Shown here in pieces: positions 40,269 to 52,527 of a stretch of DNA of 64,000 bases. The stretch's first letter is position 1. Every line of letters begins with the position of its first letter. The notes below the pieces were generated by a model, which saw only the letters and a program-made list of their open reading frames with translations, made no database searches and was not told the DNA's origin. Both the position numbers and the translations under genes were made by a program. Location: the NCBI GenBank assembly GCA_039096225.1, contig JBBPEB010000028.1:501501-565500 (forward strand). The letters are read 5' to 3'. The stretch comes from Blastocystis sp. Blastoise (lineage: Eukaryota; Sar; Bigyra; Opalinata; Blastocystidae).

Positions 40269-40782
40269 TTTTCTACTCTAACTAGAATAAATTATACATA
40301 AGAATTACATAGTATTACGTAGACACATACATTAAAAAACAACAACAAAAGAAATTTATATATTTTTTTTTTAGAAATTGAACTTTGTGAAATTCCCACA
40401 AGTAATTCAATTTTTTTCTCACATTAATGCTGTATTCCCATAAATCTTAGAATTCCAAAAAACGGAAGAAATGATAAAAAATACCCATTTTGAAAAACCA
40501 CGGGAATTTTATCATTTGTCAAAAAACGATAAACTCTTTTTAGGGTAGGTTAACTACCCTGAAAAGGATTTATTGTGAAGTTCTCCATTCTTAAAGCCGT
40601 AAGAAGAATCTCTTGTATCCCAAGAAAGTCTTTAGAGTCTTTTTTCCTATAGAAATCCTGGGCATCCGTGTCGCTAACATTCTATTCGCTTTAAAAAATG
40701 TGAAAACGGCTGTTTTTTCTTTCAATTCTAAAAGAAGTATCATATTGAAAGGAATTGTTTTTGTTTTTTATTTAAATTAACA
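40269..40782. promoter_or_regulatory. Divergent upstream region with perfect inverted repeat
   Basis: The region between SEC11 (-) and the phosphotransferase (+) contains AGGGTAG-GTTAA-CTACCCT at 40542-40560, a perfect 7-bp inverted repeat with a 5-nt spacer. A CCACGGGAA patch lies near 40498. The section 40560-40700 is G+C-richer than average. A regulatory role is only a guess. Confidence 0.3.
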
Positions 40783-42516
40783 ATGACTACGGAACCCAAA
40801 GAAAGTACATATCAAAGTGATTCAGAATTAACTGCTGAATACCTTGGTATTGATGAGATTACTCAAAATGCTATTGAAAGTATTGAAAATTTTGATGTTG
40901 ATAGAATTTTTTTCAAAAAGCATAATATTCTTTCAAGACTCGATGTGAAAAGAATGAAGGAATTCAAATATTCAGGACATGACTACTCATTTGTTCACAA
41001 TTGGATATCACTTCCTTTTGTGCAATTCATTTGTCGTTTTGTACCAAGATGGCTTTCGTATCTATTTATATTTATGTTTTTTATTTTGTATTCTGATAGT
41101 CTTAGCACTTTCTTTTTTGTATTTGTTTGTTTTAATGTGTTTCTGTTGTTTATCATTGATTTCTATTCACATATTTATTCTTATTTTCTATAGACCAAAT
41201 GTTGTAAGTTTATCATTTAGTATATTATGTTCTATTTTATAAATTAGATTACTGTAAGTGGTCTTATGTTGAATGTAGTTGCTTATTTTATTATCAGCTA
41301 TTATTCCTATCGCTTTGATGGTGATATCCCAAGTTGGGTCTTTTATTATGCTGCATTTGCTATGATTGGTTATTATGTATTAGATATTCTTGATGGTATG
41401 GTCGCTCGAAAATTCAAAACTGGAAGCCCTATGGGTATGCTTGTAGATCATGGTATGTATATTATGCTTTTTTATATGAATATTGTAGTTTTTCTTCATT
41501 AATTCATTGTGTAGTTTATATTTTTATTTTTAGAAATTTATTATGTTATATATATTTATATTTCTATAGGATGTGATTGTGTTAATACTACTTTAATTGC
41601 TGTTAATATTTGTTCAACTCTTAAACTTGGTTCTCATGGTATAAATCTTGTTTATATATATTTATATTGGGTCCTTTATTTATCATCATTTGTGAATCAT
41701 ACATTACTTCAATATTTAACTGGATATTTGAAACTTGATTATATAAATGGTTCTAATGAAGGTGTTTTCCTTGTTGCTATTTATTATACTATTTGTGGTT
41801 ATTTTGGTCAATTAGATAAAGAACATGGTGTATATATAATATATTTAACTACTTTATTATCAGTTGGTGAGAACTTTATAAAATGGTTTGAATTATATAA
41901 ATATTGTAAAGAGAAGCAATTAAATATAAAGACAAGTTGTGCACCTCTTATTTATTTCTATACTATTGTTATCAGTAATGCGTTTTGGATGTGGCTTGAA
42001 CCGGATCTTTTTGAACAAAACCCTCGTATTATCTTCAGTTATAATGCTTCTATGGCCACTGATATTCTAGTATATATTATTATTATTATTGTTATTATTT
42101 TTATTGTTATTATTTTAAGTGTTATTGTATATTGTTTTATTGTTATTGTTTTATTATTATTATTATTGTTTTATTATTATCAGCTTATTCTATATTCTAT
42201 ATTTTATATTCTATATTCTATATTCTATATATAGACTGAATTAATGATAGCTCATATATGTGCTAGACCTTATAGAGGACATATATATAAATTATTACCT
42301 TTATTATATATTGGTATATTAAATGCACTTACTAAATATATTGTACCTGCTCATCAAGATTTATTTGATTCTTATACATTAATATATGTTGTTGGTCTAG
42401 TAGCTTTCTTTAATGCTGTAAGAAGAGCTGCCTCAGTTATTAAACAAATGAGTACTGAATTAAATGTTCCTATTTTCACGGTTAAACCACTTAAAGTTGA
42501 AGAAAAACAAGAATAA
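40783..42516 (+). CDS. EPT1: CDP-alcohol phosphotransferase (ethanolamine/choline type)
   Basis: The enzyme joins CDP-ethanolamine or CDP-choline to diacylglycerol, the last Kennedy-pathway step, in the ER membrane. Five exons (40783-41057, 41194-41203, 41248-41452, 41570-42069, 42235-42516) give about 423 residues. The full family signature is present: D144-G145-x2-A148-R149-x8-G158-x3-D162-x3-D166, which binds the metals and the CDP moiety. The family lead RWLSPNVITVSGL precedes it and is only complete when the 10-nt microexon 41194-41203 is included. About eight to ten hydrophobic helices follow. Whether ethanolamine or choline is preferred cannot be read from sequence alone. Confidence 0.9.
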
Positions 42517-43187
42517 TCATATTCTTCTTCTATTCAATTTTATATTCATTATAATTTCTTTTTTTTCTTGTTTTTTATGGATTTATATTCATTTCAATGA
42601 CTTGTTTTTTATTTTACCTAAAAATATAATTTCGAAATGTTTTATATTTTTACATATAACGAATTATATAAATATATATTGTATTGTTAATATTCAATTT
42701 TTATCAATTATTTAGAAGAAATATTCTAATACATAAACTTTTGGTATTGTATACTTGTGGAGTATACAAACATTCTCATACATACTTGTTAACCATTTTA
42801 TGACCAAAATCTGGAAATTTTCGAATCATTTTCAATATTTTTCCTATTTCTATTTGTTTGAATTGCTTTTATTGCTCACGAAATCATTTTTATATTGTAT
42901 AACATAAATTTATACAATTCATCTCATTTTTAAACCATTATTTGATTAAATTAAGATTTCTCTTATTTGTTTTTGTTATTAGAACCGATAAGTCTAAATA
43001 TTCATTTTGGTGAATATAAATAAATCATCTTTTACTCCATAGTATCTAATTATTATGCATATTTTTAAGAAAAAACAAAGAAAAATTTAATAAAACACAA
43101 TTCCCCATTTTTTAATTTTGAATCTTTTAGTTTCGCTATTTATTTCAATGAATAGTACTTGTTTTTTATTTATTTGTATATGAAGAA
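42517..43187. other. Intergenic, no gene seen
   Basis: AT-rich spacer between two plus-strand genes. A short direct repeat TTGTATACTTGTGGAGTATAC lies near 42746, with GTATAC present in both halves. Confidence 0.4.
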
Positions 43188-44999
43188 ATGTTTAGAAGAA
43201 GTATAATTGTTTTCATTACATTATTACTATGTGTTTTTGCTGAAAAACCACTTCTTCACGTTGATCAAAATGGATTTTTTAAAGTTGTACAATTTACAGA
43301 TCACCATTGCGCTCAAAGAAGTAATGACACAACAACTTATGAAGCTATGAAGAATGTTATCAGTATAGAGAAACCTGATTTTGCTGCCATTACAGGAGAT
43401 ATGGTTGGAGGTATATTTCTTATCCTTTGTCTGTTTTCTCATAATTTTTAGAACTATTTATATTTCTGATAGATTTATATATATATATATATTATTTCTT
43501 TTTATTTTTTAGTATATAAATATTTTTAGGAGCTGCATGGGATAAAACGAAAGGATGGTTTGAAAAACAATGGAAACTTATGACTCGTGTTTATAATGAA
43601 TATAAATTATATTATGGATATGTTTTAGGGAATCATGATTCTGAAGTATATAAATATATATTATATTTCTATATTTATGTATTTCTATTTATAATATATA
43701 ATATATAATATATAATATATTTATGTATTTATATATTTATATATTTATATATATATAATATATAATATATTTATATATTTATGTATTTCTATATAATATA
43801 TAATATATAATATATAGGCTGATTTAAGTAGAGAAGAAGTGATGCAATTAGATATGACGCACCCTTTTAGTATGAGTAAATTAGGACCAAAAGACATCGT
43901 CGGAGCATCTAATGTATATATATATATATATATATATTCTATATATTCTATATATTCTATATATTCTATATATTATATATTAATTATATATTTAAAAAAA
44001 ATCATATTATATTCTTATTATTCTTATTACTAATTTTATAATACCAGTATATGAATATAACAGTACTACTAAATATGCATTCATTATGTATTTCTTTGAT
44101 TCGATGAGAGACACGTGCATGGGGGTCCGAAGTTGGGGATGTGTCGAACTGGAAACCATTGATTGGTATTATAAAAAAAGTCAAGAAATTGAAAAACAGC
44201 AGGGTCATGTAGTACCAGCTATATATATATATAGTTATTCTAATAGAATTCTATTAAATATATATTTATAAAGCTATCGCTTTTCTTCATATTCCTCCTC
44301 AAGAATTTATGACTGCTTGGAATGTATTTATATATTTAACTATATTTATATATATATAGTTAAAAATAGACAACAAATACAATACTATTCTTTATATATG
44401 TATATATAGGATGGTAAACCAGTAGGGTATAAATATGATTGGGTGAATTGTCCACCTCAAAACTCTGGATTATTTGCCGCTATGAAAAAGAGGTAATAAT
44501 AATAATAATATATATTATATATAGAATATTATCATCGTTTATAATAAATAATAGTTTCTTTTTATAATAATATTTATCTATATTATAGAAATGACGTTGT
44601 TGGTATATATGCAGGACATGATCACAGCAGTGACTTCGCAGTCACGTGGCAGGGAATACAATTAGCATATGGACGTAAAACAGGGAAATCCGTCGATAGT
44701 CCCCCTGAATTGTATATATATATATATATTATTGATCATTATAATCTATTTATATTCTATATTCATTAAACATAAATTTTTCTATATATCATAATAATAA
44801 TAATAAATTCCTTTCAAATAATATTATTATATATAGTATGAAAATAGGAGGTCGTGTGATTAATATTCGAAGTCATAGAGGAGAATCAATTGATATTGAT
44901 ACGTATATTCGTAATATTGATGGTGAGAAAGAGATTCAGACGAAACCTGATGGCTATATGGAACGACAAAATGAATGTGAACGCGGATATACACTTTAA
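43188..44999 (+). CDS. Secreted purple-acid-phosphatase-like metallophosphoesterase
   Basis: Eight exons start at 43188-43410, 43530-43645 and 43818 and end at 44999. A signal peptide (MFRRSIIVFITLLLCVFA) opens the protein. The calcineurin-like metal motifs are in order: QFTDHHC, AITGDMVGG, YVLGNHDSE, FLHIPPQEF and IYAGHDHSSDF, so a two-metal phosphatase of the PAP28/29 type is likely, secreted or vacuolar. Two introns break the GT rule. The one near 43914-44047 fits the frame only if it starts one base after GT (TATATA...CCAG). The one near 44219-44272 starts CTATAT and ends AAAG. Either the donors are genuinely relaxed, bases are in error, or the gene is decaying; the intact motifs argue against decay. 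Confidence 0.75.
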
Positions 45000-45226
45000 C
45001 TATTATATCAATTTCAAATAATAATAATTATTATTATTATTGTATTAAAATATATTAATAATGAATTGTTTTTTCTTATTTATACATGTAATTAACAAAG
45101 CCATATAAATAAATAAAATACATTTATAAATCAACAAAAGAAACTAATGAAAACAAATAAAAAAAAGTGGAAAAATAGCATATTGACAACAAAAATATAT
45201 ATATAAAATATAAAAATAGAAAGAAA

Positions 45227-45774
45227 CTAATATTTCACTTGAGGAATACCACGTGTAAATAAGGCCATCATTAAAGATTTAAATGAACCTATAACAATAC
45301 TACCTAACATATAGAAGAAACGAATAGAATCTACTAAACAAACACCTATAAAGAGACCTACAGACAGATAACATAATTTTTGTTTTTCGTCAATAACCTT
45401 TGGCTTGCAGATAGTAGCGCTATCGTAAATATCTTTCTTACCAAGATATAAATAAACATGTACAGCGACAAGAATCGCATATAATAAGATATCCCACAAG
45501 TTAAAAGAGAGTACAGATAGAACGGATCCTAAAACAACACAGAAACGCTCTAATTCTAAAGGAAAATAAAAATATAATGTAAATCATCTAAATCAGCTCA
45601 TGAACCTACAATATATATACTTTGAGCATTCTTAAGAAGTGTTATGACATTTAAACTATCGGTATATCCCTTAGATAATTCATAAAGTTGTTGATATTCG
45701 TAGATGACACATGAAATGCCCACAGCAGTCGTAATCACTTGAAGGAAAAGTTCGATGAGAGTAAGGTAACCCAT
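45227..45774 (-). CDS. Hypothetical multipass membrane protein
   Basis: Two exons (45774-45621 and 45555-45227) give about 160 residues with four or five hydrophobic helices, such as LFLQVITTAVGISCVIY, LWDILLYAILVAVHVYLYLG, YLSVGLFIGVCLVDSIRFFY and MLGSIVIGSFKSLMMALF. The exposed loops are short and basic or mixed. The end is GIPQVKY, with no clear sorting signal. I do not recognise the family. Phase agreement across the intron and the helix pattern support a real gene. The gap to the convergent phosphatase gene is about 230 bp. Confidence 0.6.
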
Positions 45775-46392
45775 ATTATTAGAGAAAAAAAACCAAAAGT
45801 CGATAAAGAAATCTAAAAAAAGTAAAATTGATATTTACTCAGAAATAGTCAGTGCAGTCACTGTCTTGTCCGTTTTTCTCAGGATTTTTCTTACTGTACA
45901 CATTATTCATGAATTCATATGATATAGATCTCAATTTGATTCTTCATTGCATAGGAATCATGATCATAAACTTAATGAATTGATTTCATTCACTACCGAC
46001 TCATCAATTACTCATTTAGTGTGATAAATATTAGCTAATTTTAATCAGCTAGACTCTATTTATCTTGAGATGGTGTTATAACATGATAATCTTGTATTTT
46101 ATGGCTGTATAAAAAGAATTATCGAATTGATTATATACTTAGTCATTCTCGATTCACTTTTCATTATTATACAAATCGAATAACTTTAATAAAATCATTT
46201 TTAATATATTAACATCAAATGTGTTAATGACCTATTGTTATGTATTGTTACAAACATAACTAATTCACTACACATATCAGTACTTATATATTGCAACAGT
46301 GATTAAAGTTGATATCATGCTTAGAAACAAAATAAGCATAGAATAAATGAAAAGAAACAAAATAATTTCTATTCATTTTTTTTTGACTCATA
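45775..46392. other. Divergent upstream region, no gene seen
   Basis: Region between the membrane-protein gene (-) and BolA (+). It holds the short palindromic string CAGTGCAGTCACTG near 45851. The rest is AT-rich. Confidence 0.4.
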
Positions 46393-46891
46393 ATGCAAGC
46401 TATTCCTTCTATTTTACGTTCTATATCCATGTTAAGACAACCTACTAAAGGTTTATTAACATCAGTCTCTTCAATTCGTTCCATTGCAACCTCTGATTGT
46501 ATCGATAGAACTAAAAAAGTATCTATATATTTCTTAATTAGTTTGATTTATATTCTATAACATTCTCCCATACATATTAGTTGGATATTACTCCTATCAT
46601 TGAACAAAAATTGAAAAAGCAATTCAATGCAACTGAAGTTCATATAAAAGATTTATCAGAAGGTTACAACCAATTATTAGAGATTCGTATTTCTTCTCCA
46701 CTTTTCAAAGATATGTCTGTGATTCAGAGACATAGAGCATTGAATTCTGTATATCCTCATATTTATTATATTATCAAAACTCTATATTTTTCACTCGAGA
46801 ATACATAATGTATTTATAGGCTCTATCTGAAGAAATGAAATTAGTTCATGGCATTTCTTTTATTCCCACAGTTTCGGAAGAATCAAAGTAA
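46393..46891 (+). CDS. BOLA3: BolA-family protein with possible organelle leader
   Basis: Three exons (46393-46518, 46581-46748, 46820-46891) give about 121 residues. The first 42 residues are Ser/Arg-rich and lack acids at the start (QAIPSILRSISMLRQPTKG), as in a mitochondrial presequence. The BolA fold follows: IEQKLKKQFNATEVHIKDLS, LLEIRISSPLFKDMSVIQRH with the conserved RHR, and VHGISFIP near the end. BolA proteins pair with monothiol glutaredoxins and, in mitochondria, help load [4Fe-4S] clusters. The invariant histidines of the RHR and VHG positions are present. Choosing between BOLA1 and BOLA3 is uncertain. Confidence 0.8.
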
Positions 46892-47053
46892 ATTATAAGA
46901 ATATTATATAAAATCATGTTCGATCTCTTTATACCATTTAATTGTATATTCGTTGTTGTTTTCATTTTCTTAGAAAAAAAAACAAAACAATCGTTTTTAT
47001 TAACAAAAAAATACATATATAATTTTAAAAAACATGGAATACGAAACAGTAAT

Positions 47054-49348
47054 TTATTCTTCAATTATTTCACCACTCTCTTCAATTATCTCTTCTTCTT
47101 CTATATCTATAAAAGATGAATAATCAATATTATTATAAATAGAATAAAATATATAAATACCAAGAGGAATATCATTTTGATTATTATTGTTATTATTAGC
47201 CTCATATTCATAGTCAATATCATTAGTATCCATCTCATCATCATAATAGAACTCCTTATCTTGTTCATATCGCTCAATTTCCTTTCTTCCAGCACCTATA
47301 TATATTTGTTATTATATATTTTATCTATATGTTTCACTATTAAAGATATTGTGTAAATAATATCAATATATATAATAATAATAATCATAATCACAAATAT
47401 ATACCTTTTTCTTCTTTTGTGTGTTTATAAGCTTTATCAAATGGTTTATGTTTTTGTTGTTTTTCAACTTTTTTCTTAACAATAATAACATCAGGAACAT
47501 AATCATGATAGATATATATATAATATATATATTATTATATTCAATATAATTACTATATATATATAATAGTTTGATATATAATATCTTTCTTACATTCATG
47601 AATATTATATATATACATATATATATACATGAATGGTATTATCATCATCATTGTTAAAGTTACTAGAGCGTATATCATATCCTAATACTGTATCTCCTGG
47701 CTCTACTATTCCTCCCAAATGAGTAAATACAGTAATAGTATCGTCAGAAACACCTATATATATATATATATATATAGAGTATTGACAATATATTGTAGAG
47801 TAGAATAAGAATGATGAATATATATAGATTTGTTCATAATAATAATAATATATAAATATATATACCAAAATCGCTTTCTTTAATTATAGTAATCTCAGCA
47901 AGATAATGAGGAGTGGTTACCTATATATATAATCACAATCAAAGTATATATATAATAAATATTTTTAATAATAAATTATAATGAATAATATATAGTATAA
48001 TCTATATTATAATATATATATATACATGAGAGTCTACGGGCTCTATATCTAGGCATATATATTCTTTTAATTCACTTGAAGTCATTAATACGCCAAATGG
48101 ATGTTTGGAATAAGCAGCACTATATACATCTATTACATTCATATTAGTAACATCAATAAATCTCATAGAAGAAGAAATACGTGTACATAATAGAACGTTA
48201 TTATATCCTGAATATAGAGACTTTGGGATAATCACTATATCTTCTTTACAGACTGTTGGTATATCTATTTTATAAGTATATCTATTTTTATATACATTAT
48301 TATGTATATCTTGAGATACTACTTGACGAGATGAATGAATAGAATTTAGAATACAAAGACTTTTAATACTATTCATAAATGTAATAGCATCTCCCTTCTT
48401 CTGAAAATAAAAATCTAAACCACTACTACTCAACTATATATAATATATATATATATAAATAATATTATTCTATTCTATTATATCATTAAAAAAAACAAAT
48501 TAACATTATATTATATCATATTATACTATTATATTATATATACATCAACATCACTTGCGTTCTTATGTAAATGTTTTTGTATAATAATTTGTTCTAAATT
48601 TAATAACGTACGTTTATGTTCTACCTATATATATATAATAATTTAGTATATATACTATAATAATATATATATATAATAATATAGTATATAAGCTATAATA
48701 TTATATATATATATATTAAATACAATAAAATAAAATAAAAAATAATAATACTTTTTGTCGTAGTTGAACACAAGCTTCCCATAAATAGTTTGTAGTCACT
48801 TTATTACAATCTGGACACATACTCTGAATCTCTTTATAATGAAGATCTACTGTATTCTATATATATATAATATATTATTATTATTATAAACATATTATTA
48901 AACACAAAAGTAAATCAATAATAGGACTAATAAAAAATATACTTGAACAATAACGCCGTTAAGAATTGATTTTTTATAAGTTAATTTGATTATCATTCTT
49001 CTTGAATGAGGCTCTGTCCATACAAAGCATGCATCTACTACTTTAATTTTTTTTAAACCTTTATTTAATTTTAACATTAAGCCAAGTAAATCTCCAGATT
49101 CTCGTTCACAAGATGCCCATTGCTTAGATGCAGTCAACCATCGTCCACAATTCTTGCAGAACGAAACTTCTAATTCTGTATCTATTCCCTCAGCAAGATC
49201 AATAGTATTCTTGATGCAATTAATACACATATTAGCACCATTACCTGTAATTTGTGCTCCACATAAACAACATTTTCTATAAATCTTAGCACATATATTT
49301 CAGAATCATCATATACATAAGACATTGAGTATCCTTAGAAAAATCCAT
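47054..49348 (-). CDS. NMD3: 60S ribosomal export protein NMD3
   Basis: NMD3 is the nuclear export adaptor for the large ribosomal subunit and binds CRM1 through its C-terminus. About ten exons run from 49348 to the stop at 47056. Exon 1 is 49348-49317 and exon 2 is 49276-48943. The N-terminal zinc part has paired cysteines (KCCLCGAQ, MCINC, FCKNCGRW), then VDACFVWTEPHSRR, a second pair (MCPDC), GLDFYFQKKGDA and RQVVSQDIHNN, RFIDVTNMNV, HPFGVLM and PGDTVLGYDIR. The tail is acidic (YYDDEMDTNDIDYEYE). The intron after DNTIH is odd. To keep the conserved motif DYVPDVIIVKKK, it must end without AG near 47507; the nearest usable AG deletes about ten residues of that motif. Confidence 0.88.
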
Positions 49349-49472
49349 ATTTATAATTCAATAAAAAATCTAAAAAAAAACAAAACTTCTTTTTTCTCTG
49401 TTCTTTTGAACAATTGTTCACATAGGCTTTTTCATTTGAATTCAGTTAATGTGGAATCGGATTTATTGTAAT

Positions 49473-49924
49473 TCATTTCAGATAAAGATACTCTATTAGA
49501 ATATGAAGAATATTATAAAAAACTAAGATTCCTTGAGCACAGTTTTTTATTTTTCGATTCCAAATATCTGGAATTTTAGTTATAACTAATGTTTGCGTTT
49601 GGGGAGAATAACTCATCATATTATAATGAAATAATGGTAAGAAACCAGAACAAAATCTATGATTATTACGTTTTAAAGAAGGTTCTAGAGGATCAAGAAT
49701 TATCACGAAAATGGAGTGGTCAATAGATTTTCATTTTCCTTATGAGTATATATTATGATTATATTGTGTTCATCTAGACATCTATATTTGTTCTCTCTTC
49801 CTATTTTATTAAATATATTTATTGTAATAACATGAGAGTCCTCATAAATAATGTCTATTGTGGTTTCTTTGTTGTGCGTTATATATACATATATATCATC
49901 ATCCAATGAGAGTAATTTACTCAT
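49473..49924 (-). pseudogene. Unknown gene split by a frameshift
   Basis: Two overlapping minus-strand frames sit end to end. The first (49924-49703) starts MSKLLSLDDDIYVYITHNKE and stops soon after LLTTPF. The second runs to 49473 and contains LDPLEPSLKRNN, FHYNMMSYSPQTQTLVITKI and PDIWNRK. A change of one base in the TTTT run near 49714 would join them into a protein of about 150 residues. No intron fits the required shift, and the heptamer is not a standard -1 slippery site. A sequencing or assembly slip in the homopolymer is the simplest reading; true pseudogenisation is the alternative. I do not recognise the protein. Confidence 0.4.
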
Positions 49925-50543
49925 AAATCGTACTTATTCCATGTCTTTAAGATAGATATTCAATAGATATTATATAAATGTCTTATTCTTCTCTGAATTC
50001 TGTTTATTCTATAAATACTTCTAATTAGTTGAATAAAAGAAAATTTATATATCATAATAATTCAAATATATATTATAACACATGAGAACTATGTTATTTT
50101 TTGTTCATCATTGGTTCTTATGAGTGATAATGAGATTTTTATTTAAAAACAAAACAGTCGTTTTTATTTTAAATAATAATATTATTATTTAACTTGAGTA
50201 TTTAAAAAAATTTGTATTACACAAATAATATATGTATTTGTCATATATATATACGTTATAAGGATCATAGGTTATAATGTATTTCATATTTTTTATGAAT
50301 ATATTAAAGTAAATATTAACTATGACACAATATTAAAAAATAAGCATTATTATTCTTTGGAACAATAAAGAGAACCATATATATATATATATATATATAT
50401 GAGATGCTGTTTTTAAAATATATATGTATGACTCCCTCGGTGTGAAAATTTGTTAAATGAACATTTTTTATTTTAATAAAGAATAATAAAATGAATTCAT
50501 TTAACGAAGCAAATAATTGAATATAAAAAAATAGCGATTAATT
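49925..50543. other. Intergenic, no gene seen
   Basis: AT-rich spacer with TA runs; nothing further is supported. Confidence 0.45.
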
Positions 50544-51552
50544 CTAATCAACATTAAGTTGTTTTTTAATTTTTTCTAATAAATATTGACTTTGGAATTT
50601 CATGATAGGTTGTCCATTCTTTGTTCTTGCATTTAATTTATGTGAAGTCTTCTGTTTTCTTGAGATTTTATGTTTTATTTCTAATTCTTTCTTTTCTCTT
50701 TGTACTCTCTTTTCTTCTTGTTGCTTTTTATATTCTATATATATAGTTAATTAAGGATATTAAAAGCTAGGATAATGATATATAAGAATAGTAAAAAAAT
50801 ATAAAAATAGAATATAAACAATAGAATATATATATATAATAGTTATGACTATATTATAAGAAATACCTTCTGCTTTCTTCTGAGCTTCCTGGAACATATT
50901 AGGTTTATGAGTAGTAAATGTTCTTTGTTCTATATAGAATAGAAATATAATAAATAGAATAATACTCGTTTATAATAATAATAATATAATAATAATAATA
51001 AAACTATACTTGGTTTTGTTTTTCCATCTATAATTTTCTTAGGTTTATTCTCGTTTTTCTTCTTTAAATCTTCAACGACAAATACATTATTCTCTTCATC
51101 TTTTACTTCTTTTATATTATTATTTTCATCATCAGAATCAGCATTCACAACAAAAGCATCCTCTATATATATATATTTAATATTAATTCTAATAATATAT
51201 GAATATTCAATCACAATGACTTACCATAATTTTCCTTGTCTGTAGATATCTAAATATATAAATGAGAAAATGATATTCAATATACTTGTTGTCTTAATTG
51301 TAAGTCATCTTCACTTTCTTCTTCATTATCTGACATTTCATCATCATTGATTTTCTTTGGGATATTCTTATTGACTTCCTTTTCCTTCAGCTTCTTATAT
51401 TTATGAAGAATATTAGAATTCTTATTAAAATTCTGTTTACGTTTGATTTGTTTTCTCTTCAAAGAAATTGAATTTGAATCCACAATTTTCTTGTTTGAAT
51501 CATTCTTATTAAATCCCCTCTTGAAGGGTCTTCTAGATACTGTGCCACTCAT
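50544..51552 (-). CDS. FYV7: rRNA-processing protein, FYV7/CCDC59-like
   Basis: Five exons (51552-51286, 51225-51249, then segments from about 51164 to 51015, 50931 to 50867, and 50740 to 50544) give a Lys-rich basic protein of about 220 residues. The N-terminus is basic (RRPFKRGFNKN, RKQIKRKQNFNKN), the middle is acidic (DDEMSDNEEESEDD, VNADSDDENN), and the C-terminus carries the family motif: THKPNMFQEAQKKAEGEYKK, then a charged coil, then NGQPIMKFQSQYLLEKIKKQ. GQP...LL.KI matches the rRNA-processing family of yeast Fyv7, needed for small-subunit maturation in the nucleolus. The match is motif level only. Confidence 0.65.
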
Positions 51553-51786
51553 AGGATAAATATCAGTTGAAACAGTCTTTTATGAAAACTAATAAAAAAA
51601 GTGGTTCAAAGTATAATCGAGGGAACAAGTCAAATTATAGGCAAACTATACTTTTGTTTTCAAAATACATATTTTTTAATCTTATTTCTTTCAATTTAAT
51701 TCTTTAATATCTATTAATACTATTTTATATTCATTCAAGCTTGAATAATATAGAAATATATTTAAAAAATTGAAAATAAAATAAAA
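51553..51786. promoter_or_regulatory. Short divergent promoter region
   Basis: Only 234 bp separate the starts of the FYV7-like gene (-) and the MIS12-like gene (+), so both promoters must lie here. No specific motif is evident. Confidence 0.35.
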
Positions 51787-52527
51787 ATGAGTATTGAAAA
51801 GGAAACAGTAGAGTTATTCTCTTCTAAAGATCTCATAAATGATATTTATAATATTTTTGATGCCTACATAAATGATGGTATACATTCCTTTGAAGATGCT
51901 CTTAAATCTATTTTCGATCAAAATGAAATAGAATACACTGAAGATTTACAACAAGGTACAAACAAGATCAATATATTTTTAAAGAATGTAATTGAAAAGA
52001 ATATGGATAAATTAGAGATTTTTGCAAATCGAAATTTATTTATTACTGTGAATCCATTACCGTTAAAACAATCACTTCCTGTGTCTTTATTAAAAGAAGA
52101 ATATGAACTAGATAAACAAATCAAAGAATTAAAGAAATCTATCTATACATTAAATAATAAGAAATATGAATTAGAAATAAAGCAGAAACGTCTTCAATCC
52201 TCTTTAATGACGATTATCAAACAATTTCAATTACTCTCTTCTCAATTATCATCAGAAGAATTATTAGCTCAATTTACATTATTATCTCATCATATCGATA
52301 TGGTATTGAATGGACAAGGTATATAAAATATAGAGTTTAATATCTATTCATAAAATCTTATTATAATAGCCTTTTTTTCATTTACTGAATTTTCTATTTT
52401 TATTTATATAGAGCTTATATACAGATTAAATCAAGAAATAAATCCTTCACAGAAACCACTGCCTCTAGGAGATTATGAAAATATGGAAGAATTACATTTA
52501 TTATCTAAAGAAATCGACAAGTTATAA
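51787..52527 (+). CDS. MIS12: MIS12/Mtw1-like kinetochore protein
   Basis: Two exons (51787-52318, 52412-52527) give about 215 residues. The N-terminal half is helical (KDLINDIYNIFDAYINDGIH, FEDALKSIFDQ) and leads to MDKLEIFANRNLFITVNPLP, which fits the Mis12 pattern of a helical head, the Dxx-E-xxxx-RN-hydrophobic motif and a proline turn. A long coiled coil follows (YELDKQIKELKKSIYTLNNK). Mis12 is part of the complex that joins inner centromere chromatin to the microtubule-binding NDC80 module. The family is very diverged, so this rests on layout and one motif; another coiled-coil kinetochore or tethering subunit remains possible. Confidence 0.55.

Noticed and set aside
49473-49924. Programmed antizyme-type frameshift
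   Set aside because: The TCG TGA context would need a +1 shift, which meets a stop at once; the open downstream frame is -1, and no slippery heptamer or recognisable antizyme motif is present.
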